NCBI GenBank assembly: GCA_031398975.1 | Contig: JANNOI010000014.1 | Location: forward strand, 1 to 29,344 | Direction: 5' to 3' | Length of the DNA: 29,344 bases | From: JAKFWI01 sp031398975 | GTDB taxonomy: Bacteria > Pseudomonadota > Alphaproteobacteria > Caulobacterales > Aquidulcibacteraceae | Shown: positions 23,799 through 29,344 of the stretch, piece by piece | Layout of the letters: every line of letters begins with the position of its first letter | Numbering within the stretch: position 1 is the stretch's first letter | Program-made: the position numbers and the translations under genes | The notes under the pieces: generated by a model | The model's database searches: none | The model's input: only the letters and a program-made list of their open reading frames with translations | Told to the model about the DNA's origin: nothing

Positions 23799-25071
23799 TC
23801 TTGCGGGCGAACAGGCGGAGCTTCGAGCGCGCCGGCGGCGTCTCCGGCGCAAACGCCCTGTACATCGCCCGCAACGCCAGCAGCGGAGCCGCCAATTCCA
23901 GGATCGCCTTGCGCAGGGGCCGCAGCGCGCGAGGGTCGTAGCGCTGCTTCTTGCCGCCCCCGGCGACGCGCGCGATCACGGTGGGGTCAAGCAGGGCTGC
24001 TGCTTCCTCGGCTGTGGCGGCTTCGCCCTGATAGATGGTGCGCGGGCGCCCCTCCCAATTGATCGGCATGAACGCATCGAGGCCGCGGGCGTTGGTGATG
24101 GGCGCGAACAGGTGCCGCGGGGCGTCCTGCAGGGCGATCATCAGCGGGGAGTCCGGATCGGCGTCGAACACCAGGCCCGCCTTGCGCGCGCCCTCCGCCA
24201 CCCAGGCGAGGGGAAATACGTTCAGGCTGGACGGGGTCCCGCCGCCGACATCGCCGTGCGTGCCGACGAACCAACGCTGCGCATACGGGTTCTCGCGGCT
24301 GCGCGTGCGTGCGGCGTCGTTCAGCGCGTCGAAATTCTCCCAGAGCGTGGGCGGAAACAGGCGGCGGCGTTCGTCCACCGCAAGCGCATGGCGCGCCGCG
24401 CAAACACGGTCGCTCAGATTCAGGTCGTGGAACGCAAAGCGCGTGCGGGTGCGCATCGAGAACGGCCAGATCCCCAGCGGCAGACCGCGCTGACCCACCG
24501 TGTCGAAAATGCCCATGTATTGGATCAGGGGGCGGAAATCGATGCGCTCGCCGTTGCGGTGCACGCGCTTGCCGTATTTGCGCCGGAACGCCACCGCGTC
24601 CGGATGCAGGGCGTCGCGGGAGCTGTCGCGGTAGAGGTCGAAGGCGGCCACCGCCTGCTCGGCGGAGCGGCGGCTCAGGATGCCCGCTTTGCTGATCAGC
24701 GCCGCAAGGCTGCGCGCGGAGAAGGCCCCGCGGCTGAAGCCGAAAATGTAGATCTCGTCGCCCGGGTCGTAGTTGAAACAAAGCCGCAGATAGGTGTCGA
24801 GGATGGAATCCTCGAGGCCGTCCCCGAACGCCCCGCCCACCAGCGTCATTATGTTGGACGCAAGCCGGCTGAGGCCGCGGGAATAGGTTTTATCGAGCGC
24901 GCCGATCGTGGAGCCGACGCCCTGGGTATAGATCACGATCTGGGAGAGGCTCGCGCCGTCCGCATCGGTGGCGGAGTGCGCGATGGAGCGCGCGAGGATG
25001 CCGATATTGGTGTTGCGTTCCTGGCGGAGGCTTTGCCACGTCCCGTCGAGGCAAATGGCGATGCGCTTCAT
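23773..25071 (-). CDS. DUF2235 domain protein, Tle1-like alpha/beta hydrolase
   Basis: A 432-residue protein whose domain starts at once: KRIAICLDGTWQ (residues 2-13, conserved Asp9-Gly-Thr). YTQGVGS follows, then the nucleophile elbow YIFGFSRGAFSAR with Ser113, GIFDTVGQRGLPLG and WFVGTHGDVGGG near the predicted catalytic Asp/His. DUF2235 includes the type VI lipase effector Tle1 (GxSxGxx serine) and many stand-alone proteins of unknown role. There is no signal peptide, no VgrG/PAAR domain and no adjacent immunity or T6SS gene, so a housekeeping hydrolase is as likely as an effector. The C-terminus is basic. ATG 25071 follows gggggg at some distance. It is divergent from the small membrane-protein gene and overlaps the convergent FlaEY-like gene by 26 bases. 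Confidence 0.85.
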   Translation of the reverse strand: MKRIAICLDGTWQSLRQERNTNIGILARSIAHSATDADGASLSQIVIYTQGVGSTIGALDKTYSRGLSRLASNIMTLVGGAFGDGLEDSILDTYLRLCFNYDPGDEIYIFGFSRGAFSARSLAALISKAGILSRRSAEQAVAAFDLYRDSSRDALHPDAVAFRRKYGKRVHRNGERIDFRPLIQYMGIFDTVGQRGLPLGIWPFSMRTRTRFAFHDLNLSDRVCAARHALAVDERRRLFPPTLWENFDALNDAARTRSRENPYAQRWFVGTHGDVGGGTPSSLNVFPLAWVAEGARKAGLVFDADPDSPLMIALQDAPRHLFAPITNARGLDAFMPINWEGRPRTIYQGEAATAEEAAALLDPTVIARVAGGGKKQRYDPRALRPLRKAILELAAPLLALRAMYRAFAPETPPARSKLRLFARKIRVPQSVG

Positions 25072-25169
25072 GGGCGTCGTCCCCCCGCCGTTTCTCGGCT
25101 CCCGCCCCTCCTTAGCGCGCCGCCCCTTGCTTGCGAAGGCCCGCCGGTGTGGATAGCCCGGAGAGGCGC

Positions 25170-25508
25170 ATGACGCGCGTGATCGGGAGGGCGTCCGTCA
25201 TGGCGTTGAAAGGTACAGCGCGGAACCCGGAGCGCCGCTCGGACGCGGCGCTTTTGTGCCTGTGCATCGGCGTGGGGCTAATCGTCCTGGCGTGGATTTT
25301 GGGCCTGGGCGGGCTCGTGGCCGCCGCCGTTGCGGGGCAGGCCCCGGCGCTCGCCGCCGGCGGGATCGCCGCCTTGATCTTGCTGCCGCTTACCGTATTG
25401 TCCGGCCTCATTCTGGCGCTCGTCGGGGGGATCTGGCTGGTCGTGCGCGTGATCGCGGATCAAAGCGAGGCGGGCGCGCGCGAGCGCTATGACGACGTGG
25501 AACGCTGA
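25170..25508 (+). CDS. Small membrane protein, unknown function
   Basis: A 112-residue protein with two or three hydrophobic segments (LLCLCIGVGLIVLAWILGLG; GIAALILLPLTVLSGLILAL) and short charged ends. I recognise no family. ATG 25170 has ggagagg just upstream. ATG 25200 (102 residues) has gggagg 9 bases upstream and is an equal alternative; a longer TTG start at 25131 is unlikely. The YbjQ-family gene starts 5 bases after its stop, so the two form an operon and may work together, perhaps as a membrane partner of the soluble YbjQ protein. That pairing is inference. Confidence 0.65.
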   Translation: MTRVIGRASVMALKGTARNPERRSDAALLCLCIGVGLIVLAWILGLGGLVAAAVAGQAPALAAGGIAALILLPLTVLSGLILALVGGIWLVVRVIADQSEAGARERYDDVER

Positions 25509-25513
25509 GCCGG

Positions 25514-25831
25514 ATGATCCTTTCCACCACCTTTGACGTGCCCGGACGCCCGATCCTGGCCAATCTCGGCGTCGCGCGCGGCAATGTCGTGCGCTCACGC
25601 TTTATCGTGCGCGATATCGTGGCCAGCCTGCGCATGATCGTCGGGGGCGAGATCCACGAATATACGAAGCTCTTGGCGCAAAGCCGCGAGCAGGCGCTGG
25701 ACCGGATGGTCGAGGACGCACGCGGGCTGGGCGCGGACGCGGTGATCGGCTTGCGGTTCGAAACGACCGACGCCGCCGGTGGGCAAGCGACCGAAGTGCT
25801 GGCCTACGGCACGGCGGTGAAGCTGGGCTGA
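25514..25831 (+). CDS. YbjQ family (UPF0145, putative heavy-metal-binding) protein
   Basis: A 105-residue protein of normal family length. Typical features are STTFDVPGRPI, GVARGNVVRSR, the amphipathic IVGGEIHEYTKLLAQSREQALDRM, and ARGLGADAVIGLRFETTD before the C-terminal strand. YbjQ proteins form pentameric rings and are annotated as heavy-metal-binding from weak evidence; no cysteine or histidine cluster is present here, so metal binding is doubtful. It lies 5 bases after the small membrane-protein gene. The 3' end overlaps the convergent membrane-protein gene by 28 bases. Confidence 0.9.
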   Translation: MILSTTFDVPGRPILANLGVARGNVVRSRFIVRDIVASLRMIVGGEIHEYTKLLAQSREQALDRMVEDARGLGADAVIGLRFETTDAAGGQATEVLAYGTAVKLG

Positions 25832-26574
25832 CGCCGCAGCCGCGCCAGGGCGAGCTCCTGGCTCCCCCGCCAGATCTCAAGCCCGATCAGGCCCGCTCCC
25901 AGATCCGGCGAAACCAGGAAGCCCAGCGCGAACATCGCCTGGCACACGCACACATAAAGCGTATGCGGCCCCGCGACCTCGCCAAGGCGCCATTCCGCCA
26001 GCCGCCGCACCGCCCATAAGCCCAATCCCGTCAGGGCGATGATCCCGGCCAGCACTGCGACGCTCGCGGCGAGGCCGTGCGGCGCGCCCAGGGCGGGCAG
26101 CGTGAGCGTGAAAAGGGAGATGGGCGCGCCGGCGGCGTGGTGGGCCGCGCCCCAGAGCGGGAGCAGCCAGAATTGCGCCTGCGCCAGGCCCGGCGCGTCA
26201 ACGCCCTTGCCCGCCGCGCGCGCATCGTAGAGACGCGCCACCGAAGCCGCCCCGCCCGCGATCGCCGCCCACCGCCAGGCGAGCGCCACGACAATCGCCG
26301 CGCCCGGCCCGAACCCCGCCCACGCCGCGCCGAGGAGTGCGGCCCCCGCGAGCGCCGCGACGATCTGGGCCCGGCTTGGCCCCCCCGCGGCGTGCACGCG
26401 CGCCAGCGCCAGCAGCACGACCGCGACCAGCAGAGGCGCGGCGGTTTGGGGCGCCCGCGCCGCCAGCACCCCCGCCGCCGCGCCCAGAAGAGCGGGTCCT
26501 GCGATCAGCGCGCCGTCGATCCATCGGCTGCGGAGCCACCCCGCGCCGGCGGGAGGGGAGAGGGCGTGCGAAAG
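25804..26574 (-). CDS. Polytopic membrane protein, unknown function
   Basis: A 256-residue, alanine- and leucine-rich protein with about seven or eight hydrophobic segments, starting WIDGALIAGPALLGAAAGVLA. Later motifs include AQAQFWLLPLWGAAHHAAG and GPHTLYVCVCQAMFALGFLVSP. Paired histidines within membrane segments recall Brp/Blh carotenoid-oxygenase-like and other small membrane enzymes, but the match is too weak to name. ATG 26574 is chosen; a TTG at 26595 would add seven residues. No clear ribosome site. Its 3' end overlaps ybjQ by 28 bases. The upstream neighbour on the same strand is the exported protein at 26689-27297, 114 bases away. Confidence 0.7.
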   Translation of the reverse strand, partial: LSHALSPPAGAGWLRSRWIDGALIAGPALLGAAAGVLAARAPQTAAPLLVAVVLLALARVHAAGGPSRAQIVAALAGAALLGAAWAGFGPGAAIVVALAWRWAAIAGGAASVARLYDARAAGKGVDAPGLAQAQFWLLPLWGAAHHAAGAPISLFTLTLPALGAPHGLAASVAVLAGIIALTGLGLWAVRRLAEWRLGEVAGPHTLYVCVCQAMFALGFLVSPDLGAGLIGLEIWRGSQELALARLRRQPSFTAVP

Positions 26575-26662
26575 CATGGGCGGCGTCGTTCTCAACGCGC
26601 CGGCAAGCGGCCGGCTTCATGCCCCCCGAGTACGCAATCGCCATGAATCAGTCGTAAAGCAC

Positions 26663-26679
26663 GCTGCTGTCGGAGCAGC
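26663..26679 (-). terminator. Possible terminator after the exported protein gene
   Basis: gctgct (26663-26668) and agcagc (26674-26679) form a 6-bp stem with a 5-base loop. On the minus strand it starts 10 bases after the stop at 26689 and is followed by gtgctttacg, which has only a short T run. Confidence 0.35.
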
Positions 26680-26688
26680 CCAGGCGTC

Positions 26689-27297
26689 TTACGGGGCGGC
26701 GGGGGGATCGGCGGTGAACGTCACCGAGCGGACGATGGCGTTGAATTTCGCGGTTCGGTCCTTGCCGTCGAACGAGGCGCACAGCGCCCACACCTCGCGG
26801 CCGGGGCGCACGTGCAGCGCCGCCACGACGTCGCGCTCCTTGCCCTTGAGCAGGGCGGTCTGGACGGGGAACGCCCCGCTCGTGTCGACGGCGCTTTCCT
26901 TGACGGCGGCGACCCCGCCCAGCAGGCGCTGCGGCGCGGCGATCGAGGACCATTGCGCGGCGTCGAACGGAACGCTCCAGGCTTTGACGAGCGCAGCGGG
27001 GGAGATGGCGGCGGTCTCGGGCCGCGGGATCGAGATCGCCCAGCATTCCTCGTTCGCCGTGCCCATCACGTAGGCGTCAAGCGGCGCATCGGCGGTCGAG
27101 CCGAGGTCGGGCGCGCCCCATTCGGACGGCTTGGCGAGGGAAAAGTTTTTCTTGGGATCGGTCCAGACCGCCGGGGCCGCCGCCGCCGCGCCCGCCCAGC
27201 CGATCCCCGCCAGGACGGCGAGCGCGATAGGCCTGACTTTCATGCTGCGCCCGATTTTCGTGATGCGCCCGACTTTCAGGATGCGCCTGACTTTCAT
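26689..27297 (-). CDS. Exported protein of unknown function
   Basis: A 202-residue protein with a long basic N-region, a hydrophobic core (IALAVLAGIGWAGAAAAA, about 24-41) and a probable signal cleavage near residue 42, giving a periplasmic domain of about 160 residues. That domain begins WTDPKKNFSLAKPSEWGAPD and later has REVWALCASFDGKDRTAKF, a pattern seen in small periplasmic proteins I cannot assign to a family. The start is decided by an excellent ribosome site, aggagg, 7 bases before ATG 27297. This means the first 20 residues, a six-residue repeat of the KVRRIL/KVGRIT/KIGRSM type, are translated. An ATG at 27243 would give an ordinary signal peptide without the repeat. Divergent from the crotonase gene. 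Confidence 0.75.
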   Translation of the reverse strand: MKVRRILKVGRITKIGRSMKVRPIALAVLAGIGWAGAAAAAPAVWTDPKKNFSLAKPSEWGAPDLGSTADAPLDAYVMGTANEECWAISIPRPETAAISPAALVKAWSVPFDAAQWSSIAAPQRLLGGVAAVKESAVDTSGAFPVQTALLKGKERDVVAALHVRPGREVWALCASFDGKDRTAKFNAIVRSVTFTADPPAAP

Positions 27298-27298
27298 G
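27234..27298 (-). repeat. 18-bp tandem repeat encoding the signal-peptide N-region
   Basis: Three full 18-base units (27234-27251, 27252-27269, 27270-27287) and a partial fourth (27288-27298) follow the pattern tgactttcatgatgcgcc on the plus strand. On the minus strand they encode KVRRIL, KVGRIT, KIGRSM and KVR, extending the positive N-region of the signal peptide. Confidence 0.85.
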
Positions 27299-27374
27299 TC
27301 TATCCTCCTCTTGGGCTTTTTTTGAAATTTAGCGCGTTCCCGCGCGGCCGGGTAGGGCGCGCGGCGGGCGCCCT

Positions 27375-27403
27375 TTGCGCGGATCCAAAGCCCGCCCTAT
27401 CGT
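27375..27403 (+). promoter_or_regulatory. Candidate promoter for the crotonase gene
   Basis: ttgcgc (27375-27380) is followed after 17 bases by tatcgt (27398-27403). Spacing is ideal and both boxes keep the most conserved bases. The leader to ATG 27439 would be about 29 bases, containing gagaggag. Confidence 0.4.
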
Positions 27404-27438
27404 GTGCCGGCGCGCGGGCGGCCTTGAGAGGAGCGGCG

Positions 27439-28212
27439 ATGGGCGATCTGGTGCAGATCGAGCGCGAGGGGGCGGTGCTCGAGATTCTCCTCGCGCGCCC
27501 CGAGAAAAAGAACGCCCTGACCAATGCGATGTACCAAGACATCGTGGCCGCGATCACTGCCGGCGAGGCCGATCCCGGCGTGCGCGTCCTGCTGATCGGG
27601 GCGGAGGGGAGCGTGTTCACCGCCGGCAACGATATCGGCGATTTCGCGCGCGTGGCGATGGGGGCCGCGCCGGCGAGCGAACTGCAAGCCCTGCGCTTCA
27701 TCGCGGCCCTGGCGGGGGCGCACAAGCCCGTGGTGGCGGCGGTCCCGGGCCTCGCCGTCGGGGTGGGCGCAACGATGCTGCTGCATTGCGATCTGGTGTT
27801 CGTGGCCGAGGACGCCGTGCTCTCCACCCCGTTCGTCAATCTGGCGCTGACGCCGGAGGCGGCCTCGAGCGTGCTGCTGCCGCAGCGGGTAGGGCATGTG
27901 CGGGCGTTTGCGATGTTCGCGCTGGGCGAGACGCTCAGCGGGCGTGCGGCCGCAGATCTCGGGATCGCCAATGCGGCGCTGCCGCGCGATCAGGTGCTGG
28001 CGGCCGCGCGCGCGGCGGCGGCTGCGCTGGCGCTGCGCCCGACCGGGGCGGTGAAGGCCACGAAGGCGCTGATGCGCGACGGCGCGCGGATCGAGGCGGC
28101 GATGGCGCAGGAGAATGCGCTGTTCGCCGAGCGGCTGCAAAGCGCCGAGGCGCGCGAAGCGTTCGCCGCCTTCGCCGAGCGCCGCCCCCCCGATTTCACC
28201 GCCCTGGATTGA
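27439..28212 (+). CDS. Enoyl-CoA hydratase/isomerase family protein (crotonase)
   Basis: A 257-residue crotonase. VLEILLARPEKKNALTNAMY near residues 14-33 is the conserved N-terminal CoA-binding stretch. The oxyanion-hole segments are FTAGNDIGDF and VPGLAVGVGATMLLHCDLVF. LALTPEAASSVLLPQRVG holds a glutamate (Glu140) at the place used for proton transfer in delta3,delta2-enoyl-CoA isomerases and PaaG-like enzymes. The PEAASS form points to an isomerase or broad hydratase rather than a classical short-chain hydratase. It probably acts in fatty or aromatic acid breakdown, but no pathway neighbours are present. ATG 27439 has gagaggag 5 bases upstream and sets the start well after the long open frame that runs through the divergent gene. 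Its end is 14 bases from the convergent lipoprotein gene. Confidence 0.93.
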   Translation: MGDLVQIEREGAVLEILLARPEKKNALTNAMYQDIVAAITAGEADPGVRVLLIGAEGSVFTAGNDIGDFARVAMGAAPASELQALRFIAALAGAHKPVVAAVPGLAVGVGATMLLHCDLVFVAEDAVLSTPFVNLALTPEAASSVLLPQRVGHVRAFAMFALGETLSGRAAADLGIANAALPRDQVLAAARAAAAALALRPTGAVKATKALMRDGARIEAAMAQENALFAERLQSAEAREAFAAFAERRPPDFTALD

Positions 28213-28226
28213 AAGGCGAAAGGCGC

Positions 28227-28757
28227 TTACGGCCGCGACACCGTCCAATACCCCGCCGCGGGCTTGCGTTTGGCGATGGCGCGCAGCGCGCGGGTAAGCC
28301 CGTTCACCGAGCCGACGCGGCATTCGGCGCCCGCTTCGGTGCGGCGCATGCCAGCCGCCGCCGCTTCCGCGTCCGTCAGGTCCTGGCAGGCGGCGTCGTA
28401 GAAATAGATCTTGTCCCCGTCCTTGCGGAAGATGGCGTAGGAATAGAGTGGCGCGGACGTCTTGTCGGCGAGGCGCGTCTGGCCCACCCAGAGGCCGGAC
28501 CAGGGCGCGCCCGGGAGGCGGTGGAACGTCACCACGCCCTCATCGGGCTGTTCGGGATCGACGTACCCGCCCGTAGTCCAGCGCAGCCTGTTGGTCTCGA
28601 CCGCCCCGCCCTGGTGGGTCTCCACCGTCAAAAGCCCCGAGCCGAGCAGAGCCTGCCCGCGCCCCGCGCCGAACAGCGGCGTCTCGGAGGTGAAGCAGGA
28701 AGCCAGCGCCAGGCACGCCGCCACCACAAACGCCAAGCTCGGAAAGCGCAAGCCCAT
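28227..28757 (-). CDS. Small lipoprotein of unknown function
   Basis: A 176-residue protein with a lipoprotein signal: MGLRFPSLAFVVAACLALAS followed by Cys21, with lipobox LASC and Phe at +2, suggesting membrane attachment after lipidation. The mature domain is soluble with Trp/Tyr-rich strands (LLTVETHQGGAVETNRLRW, APWSGLWVGQTRL, PLYSYAIFRKDGDKIYFYDA) and two further cysteines (in AACQDL and AECRVG) that could form a disulfide. No family recognised. ATG 28757 has gggagg 6 bases upstream, which fixes the start; the frame is open further upstream but crosses the suspected junction at 28836. Its promoter region may therefore be incomplete in this window. Confidence 0.78.
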   Translation of the reverse strand: MGLRFPSLAFVVAACLALASCFTSETPLFGAGRGQALLGSGLLTVETHQGGAVETNRLRWTTGGYVDPEQPDEGVVTFHRLPGAPWSGLWVGQTRLADKTSAPLYSYAIFRKDGDKIYFYDAACQDLTDAEAAAAGMRRTEAGAECRVGSVNGLTRALRAIAKRKPAAGYWTVSRP

Positions 28758-28835
28758 CGGATCCTCCCGCCACGCGGCGATCGCGCGCGGCGATGGTGGC
28801 GATTGCGAGGCCGCGCGCGTACACTCTGGGCGGAG

Positions 28836-28837
28836 GA
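28836..28837. other. Suspected chimeric junction
   Basis: Reading left to right, very GC-rich sequence ends in gcgtacactctgggcggaggaac, which resembles a -10 box plus a ribosome site for a lost plus-strand gene. Beyond about 28837 the minus strand becomes a PAS-domain N-terminus that stops matching exactly here. The exact base is uncertain by a few positions. Confidence 0.6.
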
Positions 28838-28974
28838 ACAATGGTCTGCGCCGCATCCACGGTGATGATGGCGTCCATCGCCGAATCCAGCACACCTGCG
28901 AGCAGGGCGGCTGCGTTGGTTGCATTGCTGCCCAGGGAGGTGGCATCGAGGTTGGGGGTCAGAGCGTGGGGCAC
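28837..28974 (-). pseudogene. N-terminal fragment of a PAS-domain protein, cut at the junction
   Basis: On the minus strand the translation reaches LLAGVLDSAMDAIITVDAAQ and then TIV, the stereotyped beginning of a PAS sensor domain (usually continuing with a phenylalanine/tyrosine-Asn-x-Ala-Ala segment). After Val the frame passes into PPPRVYARG and all resemblance ends, at 28837. Only about 45 residues of what is normally a sensor kinase or diguanylate cyclase of several hundred residues remain. The start is uncertain: GTG 28974 is possible, and the frame is open to ATG 29028. It lies downstream of hemN on the same strand. Either the gene is truly truncated or two unrelated sequences have been joined. 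Confidence 0.55.
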
Positions 28975-29039
28975 GGCGCAGTATGACAGGCAGCAAAGCC
29001 CTGAATTTACCGCACCGCCGCGGTCCATGCGCCACCCGA

Positions 29040-29055
29040 GCCGGCGATGGCCGGC
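29040..29055 (-). terminator. Hairpin after hemN
   Basis: gccggc (29040-29045) and gccggc (29050-29055) form a 6-bp stem with a 4-base loop about 20 bases past the hemN stop on the minus strand. There is no T tract, so termination is only suggested. Confidence 0.25.
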
Positions 29056-29076
29056 AGGGTCCGCACTACCCGGCGA

Positions 29077-29344
29077 TCAAATGATGCGCGAGAAACGTGC
29101 CCGGTTGCGGTCGCTCTGGAGGTAACGGTCGAACACCATGGCGATGGCGCGCACAAAAAACCATCCGGTTTCGGTGACGTGTACACCGGTGTCGTCGAGG
29201 TTGAGCAGGCCCTGGTCCTGCAGTAGACGCAGCTGTGCGAGTTCGTGCGCGAAGTAGGTCTGCGAATGCACCAGATAGGCCAGGTCGATCGATTCGAACA
29301 ATAACTCCCCGTGGCACATCAGCGCCATGATGACCGCGCGCCGG
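29077..29344 (-). CDS. hemN: Oxygen-independent coproporphyrinogen III oxidase, C-terminal part
   Basis: HemN is a radical-SAM enzyme that decarboxylates coproporphyrinogen III to protoporphyrinogen IX without oxygen in heme synthesis. Only the last 88 residues are in the window; the 5' part, including the CxxxCxxC cluster site, lies beyond base 29344 (the usual length is about 455). The visible part begins RRAVIMALMC, continues with AYLVHSQTYFAHELAQL and GLLNLDDTGVHVTETG, and ends VRAIAMVFDRYLQSDRNRAR then FSRII, which matches the C-terminal HemN domain and its conserved end. The MVFDRYL and RARFS forms are those I associate with Betaproteobacteria (Burkholderiales type), unlike the alphaproteobacterial genes to the left. 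The stop is at 29077. Confidence 0.88.
   Translation of the reverse strand, partial: RRAVIMALMCHGELLFESIDLAYLVHSQTYFAHELAQLRLLQDQGLLNLDDTGVHVTETGWFFVRAIAMVFDRYLQSDRNRARFSRII

Noticed and set aside
27375..28865. 496-codon plus-strand frame over the crotonase and lipoprotein genes
   Set aside because: Out of frame with the crotonase, Gly/Arg-rich, and crosses the suspected junction; a shadow.
1..29344. Mobile elements, prophage, CRISPR arrays or defence systems
   Set aside because: No transposase, integrase, cas gene, regularly spaced repeats or phage structural genes were seen; the tandem repeats found are short and inside genes.

Overview
The window reads as a high-GC (about 70 percent by eye) alphaproteobacterial chromosome segment. 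Supporting evidence is the very long NAD-dependent glutamate dehydrogenase, the rpe-heparinase-purH run, the lptC-lptA-lptB-rpoN-hpf-ptsN block, and a long flagellin-motif/beta-propeller protein resembling Caulobacter FlaEY. A relative of Caulobacterales or a neighbouring order is likely, but genus cannot be read from this sequence. No transposase, phage gene, CRISPR array or rRNA was seen.

Layout. Bases 1-279 hold a foldable element and two related palindromic repeats, and no convincing gene. Then come rpe, a heparinase II/III-family protein and purH (280-4292, plus strand). purH meets the 1631-residue glutamate dehydrogenase (4264-9159, minus) tail to tail. A 314-base gap follows, then an AI-2E-family permease (9474-10547, minus). 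Malate dehydrogenase starts divergently (10723-11685). Next is a tight three-gene run: a Tat-signal spermidine-synthase-like protein, a polytopic membrane protein and an exported SMP-30-like protein (11788-14289). tRNA-Leu(CAG) lies on the minus strand at 14373-14459, followed by an RNase D-family gene (14631-15308).

From 15397 to 20977 lies the envelope/sigma-54 block: LptC, LptA and LptB (LPS transport), sigma-54, a Uma2-family nuclease-like gene inserted between rpoN and hpf, then hibernation factor HPF and nitrogen-PTS protein PtsN. From 21048 to 28757 are the FlaEY-like protein, a DUF2235 hydrolase, a small membrane protein with a YbjQ-family partner, an unknown membrane protein, an exported unknown protein, a crotonase and a small lipoprotein.

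The last 500 bases look foreign. A PAS-domain start breaks off abruptly at about 28837, and the C-terminus of HemN, of a type I associate with Betaproteobacteria, runs off the window end. The simplest reading is a chimeric join (assembly or recombination) at about 28836/28837.

Two genome-style features recur. Three convergent gene pairs overlap at their 3' ends by 26-29 bases, and at least five genes carry short in-frame tandem duplications of 15 or 18 bases. The most distinctive functional unit is the exported aminopropyltransferase-like protein with a separate membrane partner and an SMP-30 protein. I found nothing I would call a new defence or mobile system.
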